A DNA stretch of 9,771 nt from DUAL01 sp964478325 (GCA_964478325.1 CAYZIA010000062.1:1-9771), one strand, 5' to 3'; counted from the stretch's first letter, positions 1 to 7,510 are shown. Numbers and translations: made by a program. Notes: generated by a model from the sequence alone, not told the origin.

Positions 1-750
1 TTTACTTAAACTTTTGAATTCCTTTTTCAATCCCCCTCCTTGCCACAGATAAGAATCTACATTTTGTCCTAAAAGCGTAATTTCTTTATATCCGTCATTC
101 AGTAATTGTTGACATTCATCTACGATACTTTCCGGATTTCTACTTCTTTCTCTTCCTCTTGTAAAAGGCACTACACAAAAAGTACACATATTATCGCATC
201 CCCTAGTGATAGAGACAAAAGCAGTAACCCCGTTTCCACCCAAACGAACTGGGCTTATTTCGGAATAAGTTTCTTCTTTAGAAAGGATTACATTTACTGC
301 TTTCCGCCCATCATCTACTTGCTTTATTAGATTTGGCAAATCTCTGTAAGCATCAGGGCCCACTACAATATCTACAAGTTTTTCTTGTTCCAAAAATTTT
401 TCTTTTAACCTTTCTGCCATACAGCCCAATACACCAACCACCATTGCTGGATTTTTCTTCTTTTTAATAGAATTATAAACTTGCAATCTTTTTCTAATAG
501 TTTGCTCAGCTTTTTCCCTGATAGAGCAAGTATTTACAAAAACTAAATCCGCTTTTTCTATATCATTTGTAGTAGAGAATCCTTCTCCAGAGAGAATGGA
601 TGCTACGATTTCAGAATCAGAGAAATTCATTTGACAACCATAACTTTCAATATACATCTTTTTACTATCATTCTTAGCTTTAGTAATCGAAAGTGTCTCT
701 CCTTGCCTTTCTTCCTCAATTTGTTTTTCTATTAAATTTTCAAAATCCAT
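1..750 (-). CDS. miaB: tRNA-2-methylthio-N6-dimethylallyladenosine synthase MiaB (C-terminal part beyond left edge)
   Basis: Radical-SAM methylthiotransferase that adds the 2-methylthio group to isopentenyl-adenosine 37 of tRNAs reading UNN codons; cytoplasmic. The minus strand from the ATG at 748-750 reads open for all 250 codons to the window edge. The N-terminal UPF0004 domain has the three cysteines that bind the auxiliary [4Fe-4S] cluster: C39 in YGCQMN, C75 in NTCSIREKA and C110 in GCMAERLK. The radical-SAM domain begins around residue 175 with RGCDNMCTFC, in which C185, C189 and C192 form the CxxxCxxC cluster motif, followed by PFTRGRERSR and LLGQNVDSY. These motifs are those of MiaB rather than RimO or MtaB. 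About 30 residues precede the conserved core, which is common in Bacteroidota MiaB. The rest of the radical-SAM domain and the TRAM domain lie outside the window. The gene is transcribed divergently from topA. Identification is secure. Confidence 0.97.
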   Translation of the reverse strand, partial: MDFENLIEKQIEEERQGETLSITKAKNDSKKMYIESYGCQMNFSDSEIVASILSGEGFSTTNDIEKADLVFVNTCSIREKAEQTIRKRLQVYNSIKKKKNPAMVVGVLGCMAERLKEKFLEQEKLVDIVVGPDAYRDLPNLIKQVDDGRKAVNVILSKEETYSEISPVRLGGNGVTAFVSITRGCDNMCTFCVVPFTRGRERSRNPESIVDECQQLLNDGYKEITLLGQNVDSYLWQGGGLKKEFKSLSK

Positions 751-769
751 TTTCACAATTTTCAGTATG

Positions 770-802
770 CAAAGGTAAATAAAAAATCTGTCAAACTGAC
801 AA
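770..802 (-). promoter_or_regulatory. candidate miaB promoter (Bacteroidota type)
   Basis: Read on the minus strand, TACCTTTG (plus-strand CAAAGGTA, 770-777) is a full match to the Bacteroidota -7 element TAnnTTTG. A TTG (plus-strand CAA, 800-802) lies 22 bp upstream, within the usual 17-23 bp spacing for the -33 element. It would give a leader of only about 15 nt before the miaB ATG. This is a consensus match; no transcript data support it. Confidence 0.5.
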
Positions 803-856
803 TGTGTCATAAATCAATTTTTCTTATATTATTATATAATATAACGTATGTGTCAG
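789..856. repeat. cluster of TGTCA/TGACA pentamers in the miaB-topA divergent region
   Basis: TGTCA occurs at 789-793, 805-809 and 851-855, and its reverse complement TGACA at 797-801. The first three start exactly 8 bp apart (789, 797, 805), and TGTCA-N3-TGACA forms a small dyad. The copies at 805 and 851 sit in a longer direct repeat, ATGTGTCA (802-809 and 848-855). CTGACA at 796-801 and TGTCAG at 851-856 form an inverted pair around an AT-only stem-loop. The cluster covers the candidate miaB -33 element and lies just upstream of the candidate topA -7 element, so it could be an operator. No regulator can be named. Confidence 0.4.
824..844. repeat. AT-only inverted repeat (8-bp arms, 5-nt loop)
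   Basis: The left arm TTATATTA (824-831) and the right arm TAATATAA (837-844) are exact reverse complements separated by TTATA. All 21 bases are A or T, so the hairpin would be weak as RNA, but the stretch may help the promoter region melt or bend. There is no adjacent T-run, so it is not called a terminator. Confidence 0.45.
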
Positions 857-863
857 TAAAATT

Positions 864-871
864 TAGATTTG
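864..871 (+). promoter_or_regulatory. candidate topA -7 element
   Basis: TAGATTTG matches TAnnTTTG at all six fixed positions and lies 59 bp upstream of the topA ATG. No clear TTG or TTTG is found 17-23 bp upstream; the corresponding stretch is the AT-only repeat and the TGTCA copy at 851-855. Only half of the consensus promoter is therefore supported. Confidence 0.35.
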
Positions 872-930
872 GAGAATTAAGAAAAAACTTCTTTTATTTG
901 CAAAAAAAAATCTAAAAATCGAAATTGATT

Positions 931-3246
931 ATGAGTAAGAATTTAGTAATTGTAGAATCTCCAGCAAAGGCAAAAACTATAGAAAATTATTTAGGTAAAG
1001 GTTTTACGGTTAAATCGAGTATTGGGCATATTCGCGATTTACCTAAAAAGGGAGGGATGGCAATAGATATTGAAAATGGGTTTAAACCCAATTATATTAT
1101 TTCAGAGGATAAAAAGAAGATAGTGAGTGAGTTAAAAGCAGAAGTAAAAAAAGCAGATACCATATGGCTGGCAACTGATGAGGACAGGGAAGGAGAGGCT
1201 ATTGCTTGGCATTTAACAGAGGCACTTAATTTGAATAGAAAAGATACTAAAAGAATAGTGTTTCATGAAATAACTAGGAAAGCAATTACTAATGCAGTTG
1301 AAAATCCAAGAGAGTTGAATCAAGATCTTATTAACGCACAACAGGCACGTAGGATTTTAGATCGATTAGTGGGCTTTGAACTCTCCCCAATTTTGTGGAA
1401 AAAAATAAAACCAGGGCTCTCAGCTGGGAGAGTACAATCGGTTGCCTTAAAACTAATTGTAGAAAGAGAAAAAGAAATAATCAACTTTAATAGTATTTCC
1501 TCTTTTAGAGTAATGGCAGAATTCACCACTATTGAGGGCAAACAATTCAAAGCTGAACTTCCCAAACGGATAAGCTCTTTACATGATACGAAAAGCTTTT
1601 TAGAAAAATGTAAATTGGCAGAATTTAAAATTGAGGATGTCGAAAAAAAACCAGCAAAAAAATCACCTTCTGCTCCTTTTACAACTTCTACTCTACAACA
1701 AGAAGCTTCCAGAAAATTGGGATTTTCTGTAACACAAACCATGATGGTAGCTCAAAAGTTATATGAATCAGGGAAAATAACTTATATGCGTACCGATAGC
1801 GTGAATTTATCTAATGATGCACTCTTGGCTGCAGAAACTGCTATAAAGAATTCTTATGGTGAAAATTATTCAAAAAGAAGGACTTTTAGTACAAAAGCAA
1901 AGGGAGCGCAAGAGGCACATGAGGCCATTCGCCCAACAGATATGAGTAAAAGCACAATTGATGGGGAAAGTGCTCATCAGAAATTATACGCACTTATTTG
2001 GAAACGTACAATTGCATCTCAAATGATGGATGCGCAATTAGACAGAACAACTGCAAAAATAAATATTTCTACTAGTGACGAAAAACTTGTTGCGAAAGGG
2101 GAAGTGATTACTTTTGATGGATTTATGAAAGTGTATTTGGAAGGAAAAGATGATGAAACAGAAACAGAAAAAGGCATGCTTCCAACTTTAGAGTTAGGAG
2201 CGAATGTAAATGCACATGAAATACTTGGACTAGAAAGATTCAGCAAACATCCTCCTAGATACGCAGAAGCAAGTTTGGTAAAAAAACTAGAAGAGTTGGG
2301 TATTGGAAGACCATCCACTTATGCCGCTACCATTTCTACCATTCAAAACAGAAAATATGTAGTAAAACAAACCACAGAAGCAAAGCAAAGAGAGATTCAG
2401 GCAATTATTGTAAAAAATGGGGAGTTGAAAGAAGAAAAACGAACAGAAAATTTTGGAGTAGAAAAAGGAAAACTTTTTCCAACTTCTGAAGGTACTGTGG
2501 TTTGCGATTTTTTAGAAGAGAATTTCAATAATGTTATGGATTATGGTTTTACTTCCTCAGTAGAAAGTGAGTTTGATGATATTGCAGAAGGCAAGAAAGT
2601 ATGGAGTGAAATGATAGCTGCTTTTTATGGTCCTTTCCATCAAAAAGTGTTAGAAGTAGATGAGCATGCCGATAGAGCATCAGGGGAACGACTATTAGGA
2701 GAAGATCCGAAAAGTGGAAGAAATATATATGCGCGAGTTGGTAGATTTGGCCCTATGGTGCAAATTGGTGAACGCCAAGAATCTGATGATGATCCTAAAC
2801 CAAAATACGCCTCTCTAATTGGAGAGCAAACAGTACAAACCATCAATTTAGAGCAAGCTCTTGAACTTTTTAGATTACCAAGAGTTGTGGGAGATTTTGA
2901 AGGAGAAGAGATAGTGGCTGCAATCGGGAGGTTTGGCCCTTATTTGCGCTATAAAGGAAAGTTTACCTCCATCAAAAAAACGGATGATGAAGATCCTTTA
3001 ACTATCAAATTGGATAGAGCAATTGAGCTTATCAAAATAAAAATTCAAGCTGATAAAGATAGATTGATAAATAATTTTGATGGGGAGCCACTTATTCAAG
3101 TACTCAATGGAAGATATGGGCCATTTGTACAAGTTACCCCTGAAAAAGGTAAAAAGATTAATCTTAAAATCCCTAAAGATACAGAACCAAAAAGTTTAAA
3201 TAGAGAAGATTGCTTATCTTTGCTGAGAGAACAACAGCAAAAATAA
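931..3246 (+). CDS. topA: type I (IA) DNA topoisomerase
   Basis: Relaxes negatively supercoiled DNA by Mg-dependent single-strand passage. I chose the ATG at 931 because MSKNLVIVESPAKAKTI is the usual N-terminus; a TTG two codons earlier (925) would only add two residues. The product is 771 aa. The TOPRIM domain has E9 and the metal-binding D83, D85 and E87 in TDEDREGE. SAGRVQS (164-170) is conserved, the catalytic tyrosine is Y285 in ITYMRTDS, and GIGRPSTYA (457-465) closes the core. The C-terminus has no CxxC zinc ribbons. Instead it has three topoisomerase C-terminal repeats around GRFGPMVQIG (604-613), GRFGPYLRYKG (666-676) and GRYGPFVQV (727-735), the usual arrangement in Bacteroidota. 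The next gene starts 7 bp downstream and is probably cotranscribed. No motif is missing. Confidence 0.98.
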   Translation: MSKNLVIVESPAKAKTIENYLGKGFTVKSSIGHIRDLPKKGGMAIDIENGFKPNYIISEDKKKIVSELKAEVKKADTIWLATDEDREGEAIAWHLTEALNLNRKDTKRIVFHEITRKAITNAVENPRELNQDLINAQQARRILDRLVGFELSPILWKKIKPGLSAGRVQSVALKLIVEREKEIINFNSISSFRVMAEFTTIEGKQFKAELPKRISSLHDTKSFLEKCKLAEFKIEDVEKKPAKKSPSAPFTTSTLQQEASRKLGFSVTQTMMVAQKLYESGKITYMRTDSVNLSNDALLAAETAIKNSYGENYSKRRTFSTKAKGAQEAHEAIRPTDMSKSTIDGESAHQKLYALIWKRTIASQMMDAQLDRTTAKINISTSDEKLVAKGEVITFDGFMKVYLEGKDDETETEKGMLPTLELGANVNAHEILGLERFSKHPPRYAEASLVKKLEELGIGRPSTYAATISTIQNRKYVVKQTTEAKQREIQAIIVKNGELKEEKRTENFGVEKGKLFPTSEGTVVCDFLEENFNNVMDYGFTSSVESEFDDIAEGKKVWSEMIAAFYGPFHQKVLEVDEHADRASGERLLGEDPKSGRNIYARVGRFGPMVQIGERQESDDDPKPKYASLIGEQTVQTINLEQALELFRLPRVVGDFEGEEIVAAIGRFGPYLRYKGKFTSIKKTDDEDPLTIKLDRAIELIKIKIQADKDRLINNFDGEPLIQVLNGRYGPFVQVTPEKGKKINLKIPKDTEPKSLNREDCLSLLREQQQK

Positions 3247-3253
3247 ATGCATT

Positions 3254-4405
3254 TTGTATAATTTATCTTCTTATTTTCTTCCTATTGAGGATGATTTCCT
3301 AGTGAATAATTGGCAATCTTCTCAAATTGGACATTCCATAAAAAAGCATACTACTAACGAATTTCCGGAGATTGGAAATGTAAAGATTGCTTTTTTTTCA
3401 GTTGCCGAATGCGAGGGAACAGAAAATAAATGTAATGATTTTTCTTCTATCAGAAAGGAGTTTTACAATTTGCATTTTGAGGAATTACCATTATTGGTTG
3501 ATTTGGGAAATTTGCAACTAATGCCAACTAAACAAGAATCCTTTAAGCAAATTGAGAAAGTGTGTTCTATTCTTTTACAAAATAGTATAATTCCTTTCAT
3601 AATTGGTGGCGGACAAGATATTTCTTATGCTATTTATAAAGCATACGCCTCTATTGGAAGAATTATTACATTCACTTCTGTGGACAATGCTTTTGATTTA
3701 GGTGCTGAAGAAGATAAGATTCATTCTCATTCTTATTTGAGTAAGATGATCTCCTATCAGCCAAATCATTTATTCAACTATTGTAATATTGCCTATCAAT
3801 CCTATTTTGAAAGTCCAGCAGCGATTGAAATGCTTGATAAGATTCATTTTGACGCTTATCGTTTAGGTTTTGTAAAGGCAAATTTGTTTGAAGTAGAGCC
3901 AATTATGCGCAATACCGATTTTTTAAGTTTTGATATTTCTGCAATAGCACATTCTGTTGCTTCAGCTAATGTTTATGCTAGTCCAAATGGTTTAGACGGA
4001 GCAGAAAGCTGCAGTATTATGCGCTATGCTGGCTTGAGTGATAAAGTAACTTCTTGTGGTATTTTTGAATACAATAATAGTTTAGATAACTTTGGCCAAA
4101 CATCAAAACTCATTGCCCAAATATTTTGGTATTTTTTGGATGGATTTAAACAAAGAAAGAATGAGTTGAATCCGAACTTAAATGAGTGCACTAAATACAC
4201 GGTTTCTTTTGATGATGGATTGAATGAAGTGCAATTTTATAAAAGCAATAAAACTGGAAGATGGTGGATTGGGGTGCCTTTTTCTAATCCAGAAAAAAAG
4301 AAAAAAGATAATTATTTTGTAGCTTGTTCTTATCGAGATTATGAGCAGTCTAATCAAGGAATACCACCAGAAAGGTGGATAAAAACCTACCATAAGCTGG
4401 ATTAA
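3254..4405 (+). CDS. arginase/formimidoylglutamase-fold protein with altered metal ligands (Bacteroidota family)
   Basis: A 383-aa protein of the arginase/agmatinase/formimidoylglutamase (ureohydrolase) superfamily; databases usually call such Bacteroidota proteins arginase or formimidoylglutamase. Landmarks are IIGGGQD (116-122), SVDNAFDLG (142-150) and LSFDIS (224-229), which align in order with the family motifs GGxH, DAHxD and SxDxD. Several canonical Mn ligands differ: the GGxH histidine is Q121, the DAH histidine is A146, and the second Asp of SxDxD is S229; D144, D148 and D227 remain. A C-terminal extension, roughly residues 310-383, ends in RWIKTYHKLD, which I recall as typical of this Bacteroidota subgroup. 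The start is a TTG at 3254; the only nearby ATG (3247) is out of frame and stops after four codons, and MYNLSSYFLPI fits the family N-terminus as I remember it. It lies 7 bp after topA. Fold membership is well supported; catalytic activity and substrate are doubtful. Confidence 0.85.
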   Translation: MYNLSSYFLPIEDDFLVNNWQSSQIGHSIKKHTTNEFPEIGNVKIAFFSVAECEGTENKCNDFSSIRKEFYNLHFEELPLLVDLGNLQLMPTKQESFKQIEKVCSILLQNSIIPFIIGGGQDISYAIYKAYASIGRIITFTSVDNAFDLGAEEDKIHSHSYLSKMISYQPNHLFNYCNIAYQSYFESPAAIEMLDKIHFDAYRLGFVKANLFEVEPIMRNTDFLSFDISAIAHSVASANVYASPNGLDGAESCSIMRYAGLSDKVTSCGIFEYNNSLDNFGQTSKLIAQIFWYFLDGFKQRKNELNPNLNECTKYTVSFDDGLNEVQFYKSNKTGRWWIGVPFSNPEKKKKDNYFVACSYRDYEQSNQGIPPERWIKTYHKLD

Positions 4406-4478
4406 TTTTTTTTAGTTTATTCTGATTTCTTATCTATTAAATAAAAAATAGTTATTTTAGCAATCTGAAAACTTAATA

Positions 4479-5402
4479 ATGAAGAGAAAATTGAATATGA
4501 AAAGAACAATATTATTTATATCTTTTTTGATGATTGCAGGGCTTGCTTCTTCACAGCAAGACCCTCAATTTAGTCAAAATATGTTTAACAAATTAGCCAA
4601 CAATCCTGGTTATGCGGGAAGTAACCAAGCTATTTGCGCTACTGCACTTCATCGTTCACAATGGATGGGTTTTGAAGGAGCTCCAACAACTCTTAATTTA
4701 AGTGTAGACGCAGGCATTCCAGCAATTCATGGTGGATTGGGTCTTAATATTGTAAAGGATGATATTGCAGCATTTAGTAATTTAGGGTTACAATTAACCT
4801 ATGCTTATCGGACTGACTTAGGAAATGGACAAATGGGAGCAGGTCTCTCTTTAGGGATGTTTCAAAGTGGTGCTGATGGAGGTTGGTTTGATCCGGCTCA
4901 AGATGGGGATGCAGTAATTCCAATTGGAGATGTAAAAGGATCTGCAATGGATTTTGGATTTGGGGTTTATTATAACACGCAGGACGTGTATATAGGCCTT
5001 TCTACCTCTCACTTTACCGAGCCGACTATTGAGTGGTCAAATAGTCAAATGGAATTGGCAAGACATTATTTTCTTATTGCTGGTTATGCTCACGAGCTAA
5101 ACCCAATGTTTACGCTCAATCCTTCTATTTATTTGAAATCTGATGGATCTTCTTCACAATTGGATATTAATACTAATGTATTGTATAACAACAAGCTTTG
5201 GGGAGGTCTTAGTTATAGATTAGATGAAGGGCTAATCGCACTTTTAGGAATGAATATTAATGACGATTTAAGATTTGGGATAGCATATGATGTTGTTATG
5301 TCAGAGATCAAAAATAATAGTTTAGAATTTATGTTGGGCTATTGCTTCAAGGTATCTTACGATAAACCTGTGAAGAGTTACAAGAACCCTAGATTCTTAT
5401 AA
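4479..5402 (+). CDS. porP: PorP/SprF family type IX secretion system outer-membrane protein
   Basis: Predicted outer-membrane beta-barrel of 307 aa associated with the T9SS. SprF, of the same family, is needed for secretion of the adhesin SprB in Flavobacterium, and PorP is encoded next to porKLMN in Porphyromonas gingivalis. The sequence has an N-terminal Sec signal peptide (hydrophobic residues 10-24, likely cleavage near S25/Q26), the family motif NNPGYAGS (41-48), then HRSQWMGFEGAPTT (58-71), alternating glycine- and aromatic-rich strands, and the typical C-terminus YKNPRFL. An in-frame ATG at 4497 would give a shorter product starting MKRTILF with a more ordinary signal peptide, so the start is uncertain by six codons. 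The gene is followed by a terminator-like hairpin and then gldK. The symbol rests on synteny with porP; paralogues of this family are numerous, so sprF-like is an equally fair name. Confidence 0.92.
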   Translation: MKRKLNMKRTILFISFLMIAGLASSQQDPQFSQNMFNKLANNPGYAGSNQAICATALHRSQWMGFEGAPTTLNLSVDAGIPAIHGGLGLNIVKDDIAAFSNLGLQLTYAYRTDLGNGQMGAGLSLGMFQSGADGGWFDPAQDGDAVIPIGDVKGSAMDFGFGVYYNTQDVYIGLSTSHFTEPTIEWSNSQMELARHYFLIAGYAHELNPMFTLNPSIYLKSDGSSSQLDINTNVLYNNKLWGGLSYRLDEGLIALLGMNINDDLRFGIAYDVVMSEIKNNSLEFMLGYCFKVSYDKPVKSYKNPRFL

Positions 5403-5421
5403 AATAAAAATGAAATTAACC

Positions 5422-5460
5422 AGAATCATTATGTGTTGTAAAAAAATGCATAATGATTTT
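5422..5460 (+). terminator. candidate intrinsic terminator or attenuator between porP and gldK
   Basis: AATCATTATG (5424-5433) and CATAATGATT (5449-5458) are perfect reverse complements. The stem can extend outward by a G-U and an A-U pair to 5422/5460, and the loop is about 15 nt. The 3' arm runs into five T residues (5457-5461). The stem is AT-rich and so of modest strength; partial read-through into gldK is plausible, since no consensus promoter is visible between the hairpin and gldK. Confidence 0.55.
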
Positions 5461-5479
5461 TAAATTTAAAGACTAATCA

Positions 5480-5493
5480 TTTCGCTAGCGAAA
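5480..5493. promoter_or_regulatory. perfect 14-bp palindrome upstream of gldK
   Basis: TTTCGCTAGCGAAA is identical to its own reverse complement. Its core is the only GC-rich patch in an otherwise A/T-dominated leader, and it ends 15 bp before the gldK ATG. With no loop it is a poor RNA hairpin but a good shape for a homodimeric DNA-binding protein. The function is not established from sequence. Confidence 0.45.
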
Positions 5494-5508
5494 ACAAAAA
5501 TAAAAACT

Positions 5509-6813
5509 ATGAAACGAATATTATTTTTTGGATTAATTATTACAATCTTAAGTAGTTGTGGTAATTCAGGTAATGGAGAACTAATTGGCACGAAAGATAG
5601 AGCTATTTGGCAACCTACAGACCCTTATGGAATGGTGTTTATTCCACAAGGTAGTTTTGTAATGGGGCCATCTGATCAGGACGTGCCTTTTGCTAATGTT
5701 ACTGCAGCAAAAACGATTTCTGTTGCTGCATTCTATATGGATGAAACGGAGATTACAAATAATGAATATCGTCAGTTTACGGATTGGGTAAGAGATTCTA
5801 TTGCGCACAGAATTTTGGGGGATGCAGGAATTGAAGGACACTTAATTGAGGAAGATGAGTATGGCAACTTCCTTGAGCCATCTATTATCAATTGGAAAGA
5901 AAGAATCAGATGGGATGATATTGAAATAAGAGAGATCTTAGAGGAAGAAATGTATTTACCTGAACATGAAAGATTTAATGGAAACAGAGAGATTGATAGC
6001 AGAAAACTAATATATACATATCAAGAATTGGATTTAAACAAAGCTGCCGCAAAAGCAAATAGAGAAAATGATGCTATAGGGAAAAGAGATCGTTCGGTAT
6101 TCTTACAAGATGTTGAGGTAAGTATTTTCCCTGATACTCTTGCTTGGATGCATGATTATGCATATGCTTTTAATGAGCCAATGACATCTGAATATTTTTG
6201 GCATCCAGCTTTTGATGATTATCCAGTTGTAGGTATTAATTGGGGTCAAGCAGTTGCATTTAGCAAATGGAGAACACAGATTATGAATAGCTTCTTAAGA
6301 CAAAATAATGAGCCAACTTTACCTGAGTTCAGACTACCAACTGAATCTGAATGGGAATATGCAGCAAGAGGTGGCGCAGATTTATCTCCATATCCTTGGG
6401 GAGGACCTTACACTAGGAATCATAAAGGATGCTTCTTAGCAAACTTTAAACCGCTTAGAGGAAATTATACTGCTGATGGTGGTTTGCGTTCAGTAAAAGT
6501 GGCTAGTTATAATCCAAATGCATATGGTCTTTATGATATGGCTGGTAATGTATCAGAATGGACATCCAATACTTTTGACGAATCAGCTTTCTCATATGCA
6601 CATGATATGAATATGGATTATCGATTGGATTCTGAAGAAGCCGATTCTGAAGTTTTAAAAAGAAAAGTAATTAGAGGTGGTTCTTGGAAAGATATTTCCT
6701 ACTTTATACAAACAAGCACAAGAGATTATGAATATCAAGATACTGCCAAATGTTACATAGGATTTAGATGTGCGGTTGACTTCTTAGGAAGAGATAAAAA
6801 AGATTTTAAATAA
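5509..6813 (+). CDS. gldK: gliding motility / T9SS lipoprotein GldK (PorK homologue)
   Basis: Outer-membrane lipoprotein that forms, with GldN, the periplasmic ring of the T9SS; required for secretion and gliding in relatives. The 434-aa product begins with a lipoprotein signal peptide, hydrophobic residues 4-14 followed by lipobox ILSSC with acylated C17. From residue about 39 it has a formylglycine-generating-enzyme/sulfatase-modifying-factor fold: GMVFIPQGSFVMG (41-53), FYMDETEITNNEY (75-87), FRLPTESEWEYAARGG (274-289), YGLYDMAGNVSEW (339-351), RGGSW (389-393) and GFRC (418-421). Residues about 95-230 form a long charged insertion within this fold, as in other GldK proteins. The cysteine pair used by true formylglycine-generating enzymes shortly after the RGGS motif is absent (only C415 and C421 occur further on), so the role is structural. 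It heads the gldKLMN run, with gldL 29 bp downstream. Confidence 0.96.
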   Translation: MKRILFFGLIITILSSCGNSGNGELIGTKDRAIWQPTDPYGMVFIPQGSFVMGPSDQDVPFANVTAAKTISVAAFYMDETEITNNEYRQFTDWVRDSIAHRILGDAGIEGHLIEEDEYGNFLEPSIINWKERIRWDDIEIREILEEEMYLPEHERFNGNREIDSRKLIYTYQELDLNKAAAKANRENDAIGKRDRSVFLQDVEVSIFPDTLAWMHDYAYAFNEPMTSEYFWHPAFDDYPVVGINWGQAVAFSKWRTQIMNSFLRQNNEPTLPEFRLPTESEWEYAARGGADLSPYPWGGPYTRNHKGCFLANFKPLRGNYTADGGLRSVKVASYNPNAYGLYDMAGNVSEWTSNTFDESAFSYAHDMNMDYRLDSEEADSEVLKRKVIRGGSWKDISYFIQTSTRDYEYQDTAKCYIGFRCAVDFLGRDKKDFK

Positions 6814-6842
6814 TAATTAAGTTTAAATAAAAAAAGAAAACA

Positions 6843-7490
6843 ATGACAATTAAAGAATTTGCTAATAGGCCGAAATTTAAACTATTTATGTCTCGTCTGT
6901 ATGGGTGGGGAGCATCATTGGTAATTTTAGGTGCATTATTTAAGATAGAACATTTACCTGGAGCGTCTACAATGTTAATCTTAGGTTTGGGAACAGAAGC
7001 AATTATTTTCTTCTTTTCTGCCTTTGAAACTCCAAAGGAAGATCCAGATTGGAGTTTAGTTTATCCTGAACTAGCTTATATGAAGGATCCAGATAAAAAA
7101 GGAACGCCTGCTCAACAATTGGATAAAGCGCTAGAAAGAGCCAAAATTGAAGACGAATTAATTGAAAGTTTAGGTGATGGTCTTAGAAAATTTGGAGAAA
7201 CTGCTAACAAATTAAACGAAACAGTCGAAGCAGCTGGAGCTATTTCTGAGTACAATCAGCAGATTGAAGAAGGAGTAAAAAACATGAACGCACTGAATTC
7301 TTTATACGAATTACAATTACAGACTTCTTCTCAACAAATGGAAGCGTCTACACAATTCTTGCAAAATTTGAGCACTTCAATTGAAGACTCTAAGCGTTTC
7401 CAACAAGAAGTTGGCAAATTGGCAGAAAACTTATCAGCACTTAATGATGTATATGCTAACATGCTAAATGCAATGAATCCGAATAAATAA
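6843..7490 (+). CDS. gldL: gliding motility / T9SS inner-membrane motor protein GldL (PorL homologue)
   Basis: Stator-like subunit of the proton-driven inner-membrane GldL-GldM motor that powers T9SS secretion and gliding. The 215-aa product has two closely spaced transmembrane helices, about residues 19-36 and 44-61, joined by the conserved turn KIEHLPG (34-40). K34, H37 and E52 (in GTEAIIF) correspond, by motif, to charged membrane residues implicated in proton coupling in Flavobacterium GldL; E62 follows the second helix in SAFE. The rest, from about residue 63, is cytoplasmic, hydrophilic and rich in Ala, Glu, Gln and Leu, with predicted coiled-coil character between about 100 and 210. 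Length matches the family. No Shine-Dalgarno is present; the leader is A-rich. The gene is 29 bp after gldK and 20 bp before gldM. Confidence 0.96.
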   Translation: MTIKEFANRPKFKLFMSRLYGWGASLVILGALFKIEHLPGASTMLILGLGTEAIIFFFSAFETPKEDPDWSLVYPELAYMKDPDKKGTPAQQLDKALERAKIEDELIESLGDGLRKFGETANKLNETVEAAGAISEYNQQIEEGVKNMNALNSLYELQLQTSSQQMEASTQFLQNLSTSIEDSKRFQQEVGKLAENLSALNDVYANMLNAMNPNK

Positions 7491-7510
7491 GAATTTTAAG
7501 AACCGAATAA

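Noticed and set aside
106..330. Plus-strand open frame of 74 codons
   Set aside because: It is antisense to miaB, which carries all expected iron-sulfur and family motifs on the other strand.
1320..2846. Minus-strand open frames inside topA (1320-1742, 2019-2318, 2640-2846)
   Set aside because: They lie wholly within a well-supported gene, have no recognisable motifs and show composition expected of antisense reading of topA.
4364..4378. CCACC/GGTGG hairpin near the end of the arginase-fold gene
   Set aside because: It is only a 5-bp stem, lies within coding sequence encoding the conserved PPERW segment, and has no T-run directly after it.
4434..4451. CTATT/AATAG inverted repeat after the arginase-fold gene as a terminator
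   Set aside because: The stem is five mostly A-T pairs with no strong T-run; this is expected by chance in such AT-rich sequence.
4453..4460. TATTTTAG as a porP promoter -7 element
   Set aside because: It departs from TAnnTTTG at one fixed position and has no TTG 17-23 bp upstream. A promoter is likely somewhere in 4406-4478, but this site cannot be defended.
5509..6813. A formylglycine-generating enzyme or sulfatase activator
   Set aside because: The fold is related, but the catalytic cysteine pair is missing, and the lipobox, long insertion and gldLMN neighbours identify GldK.
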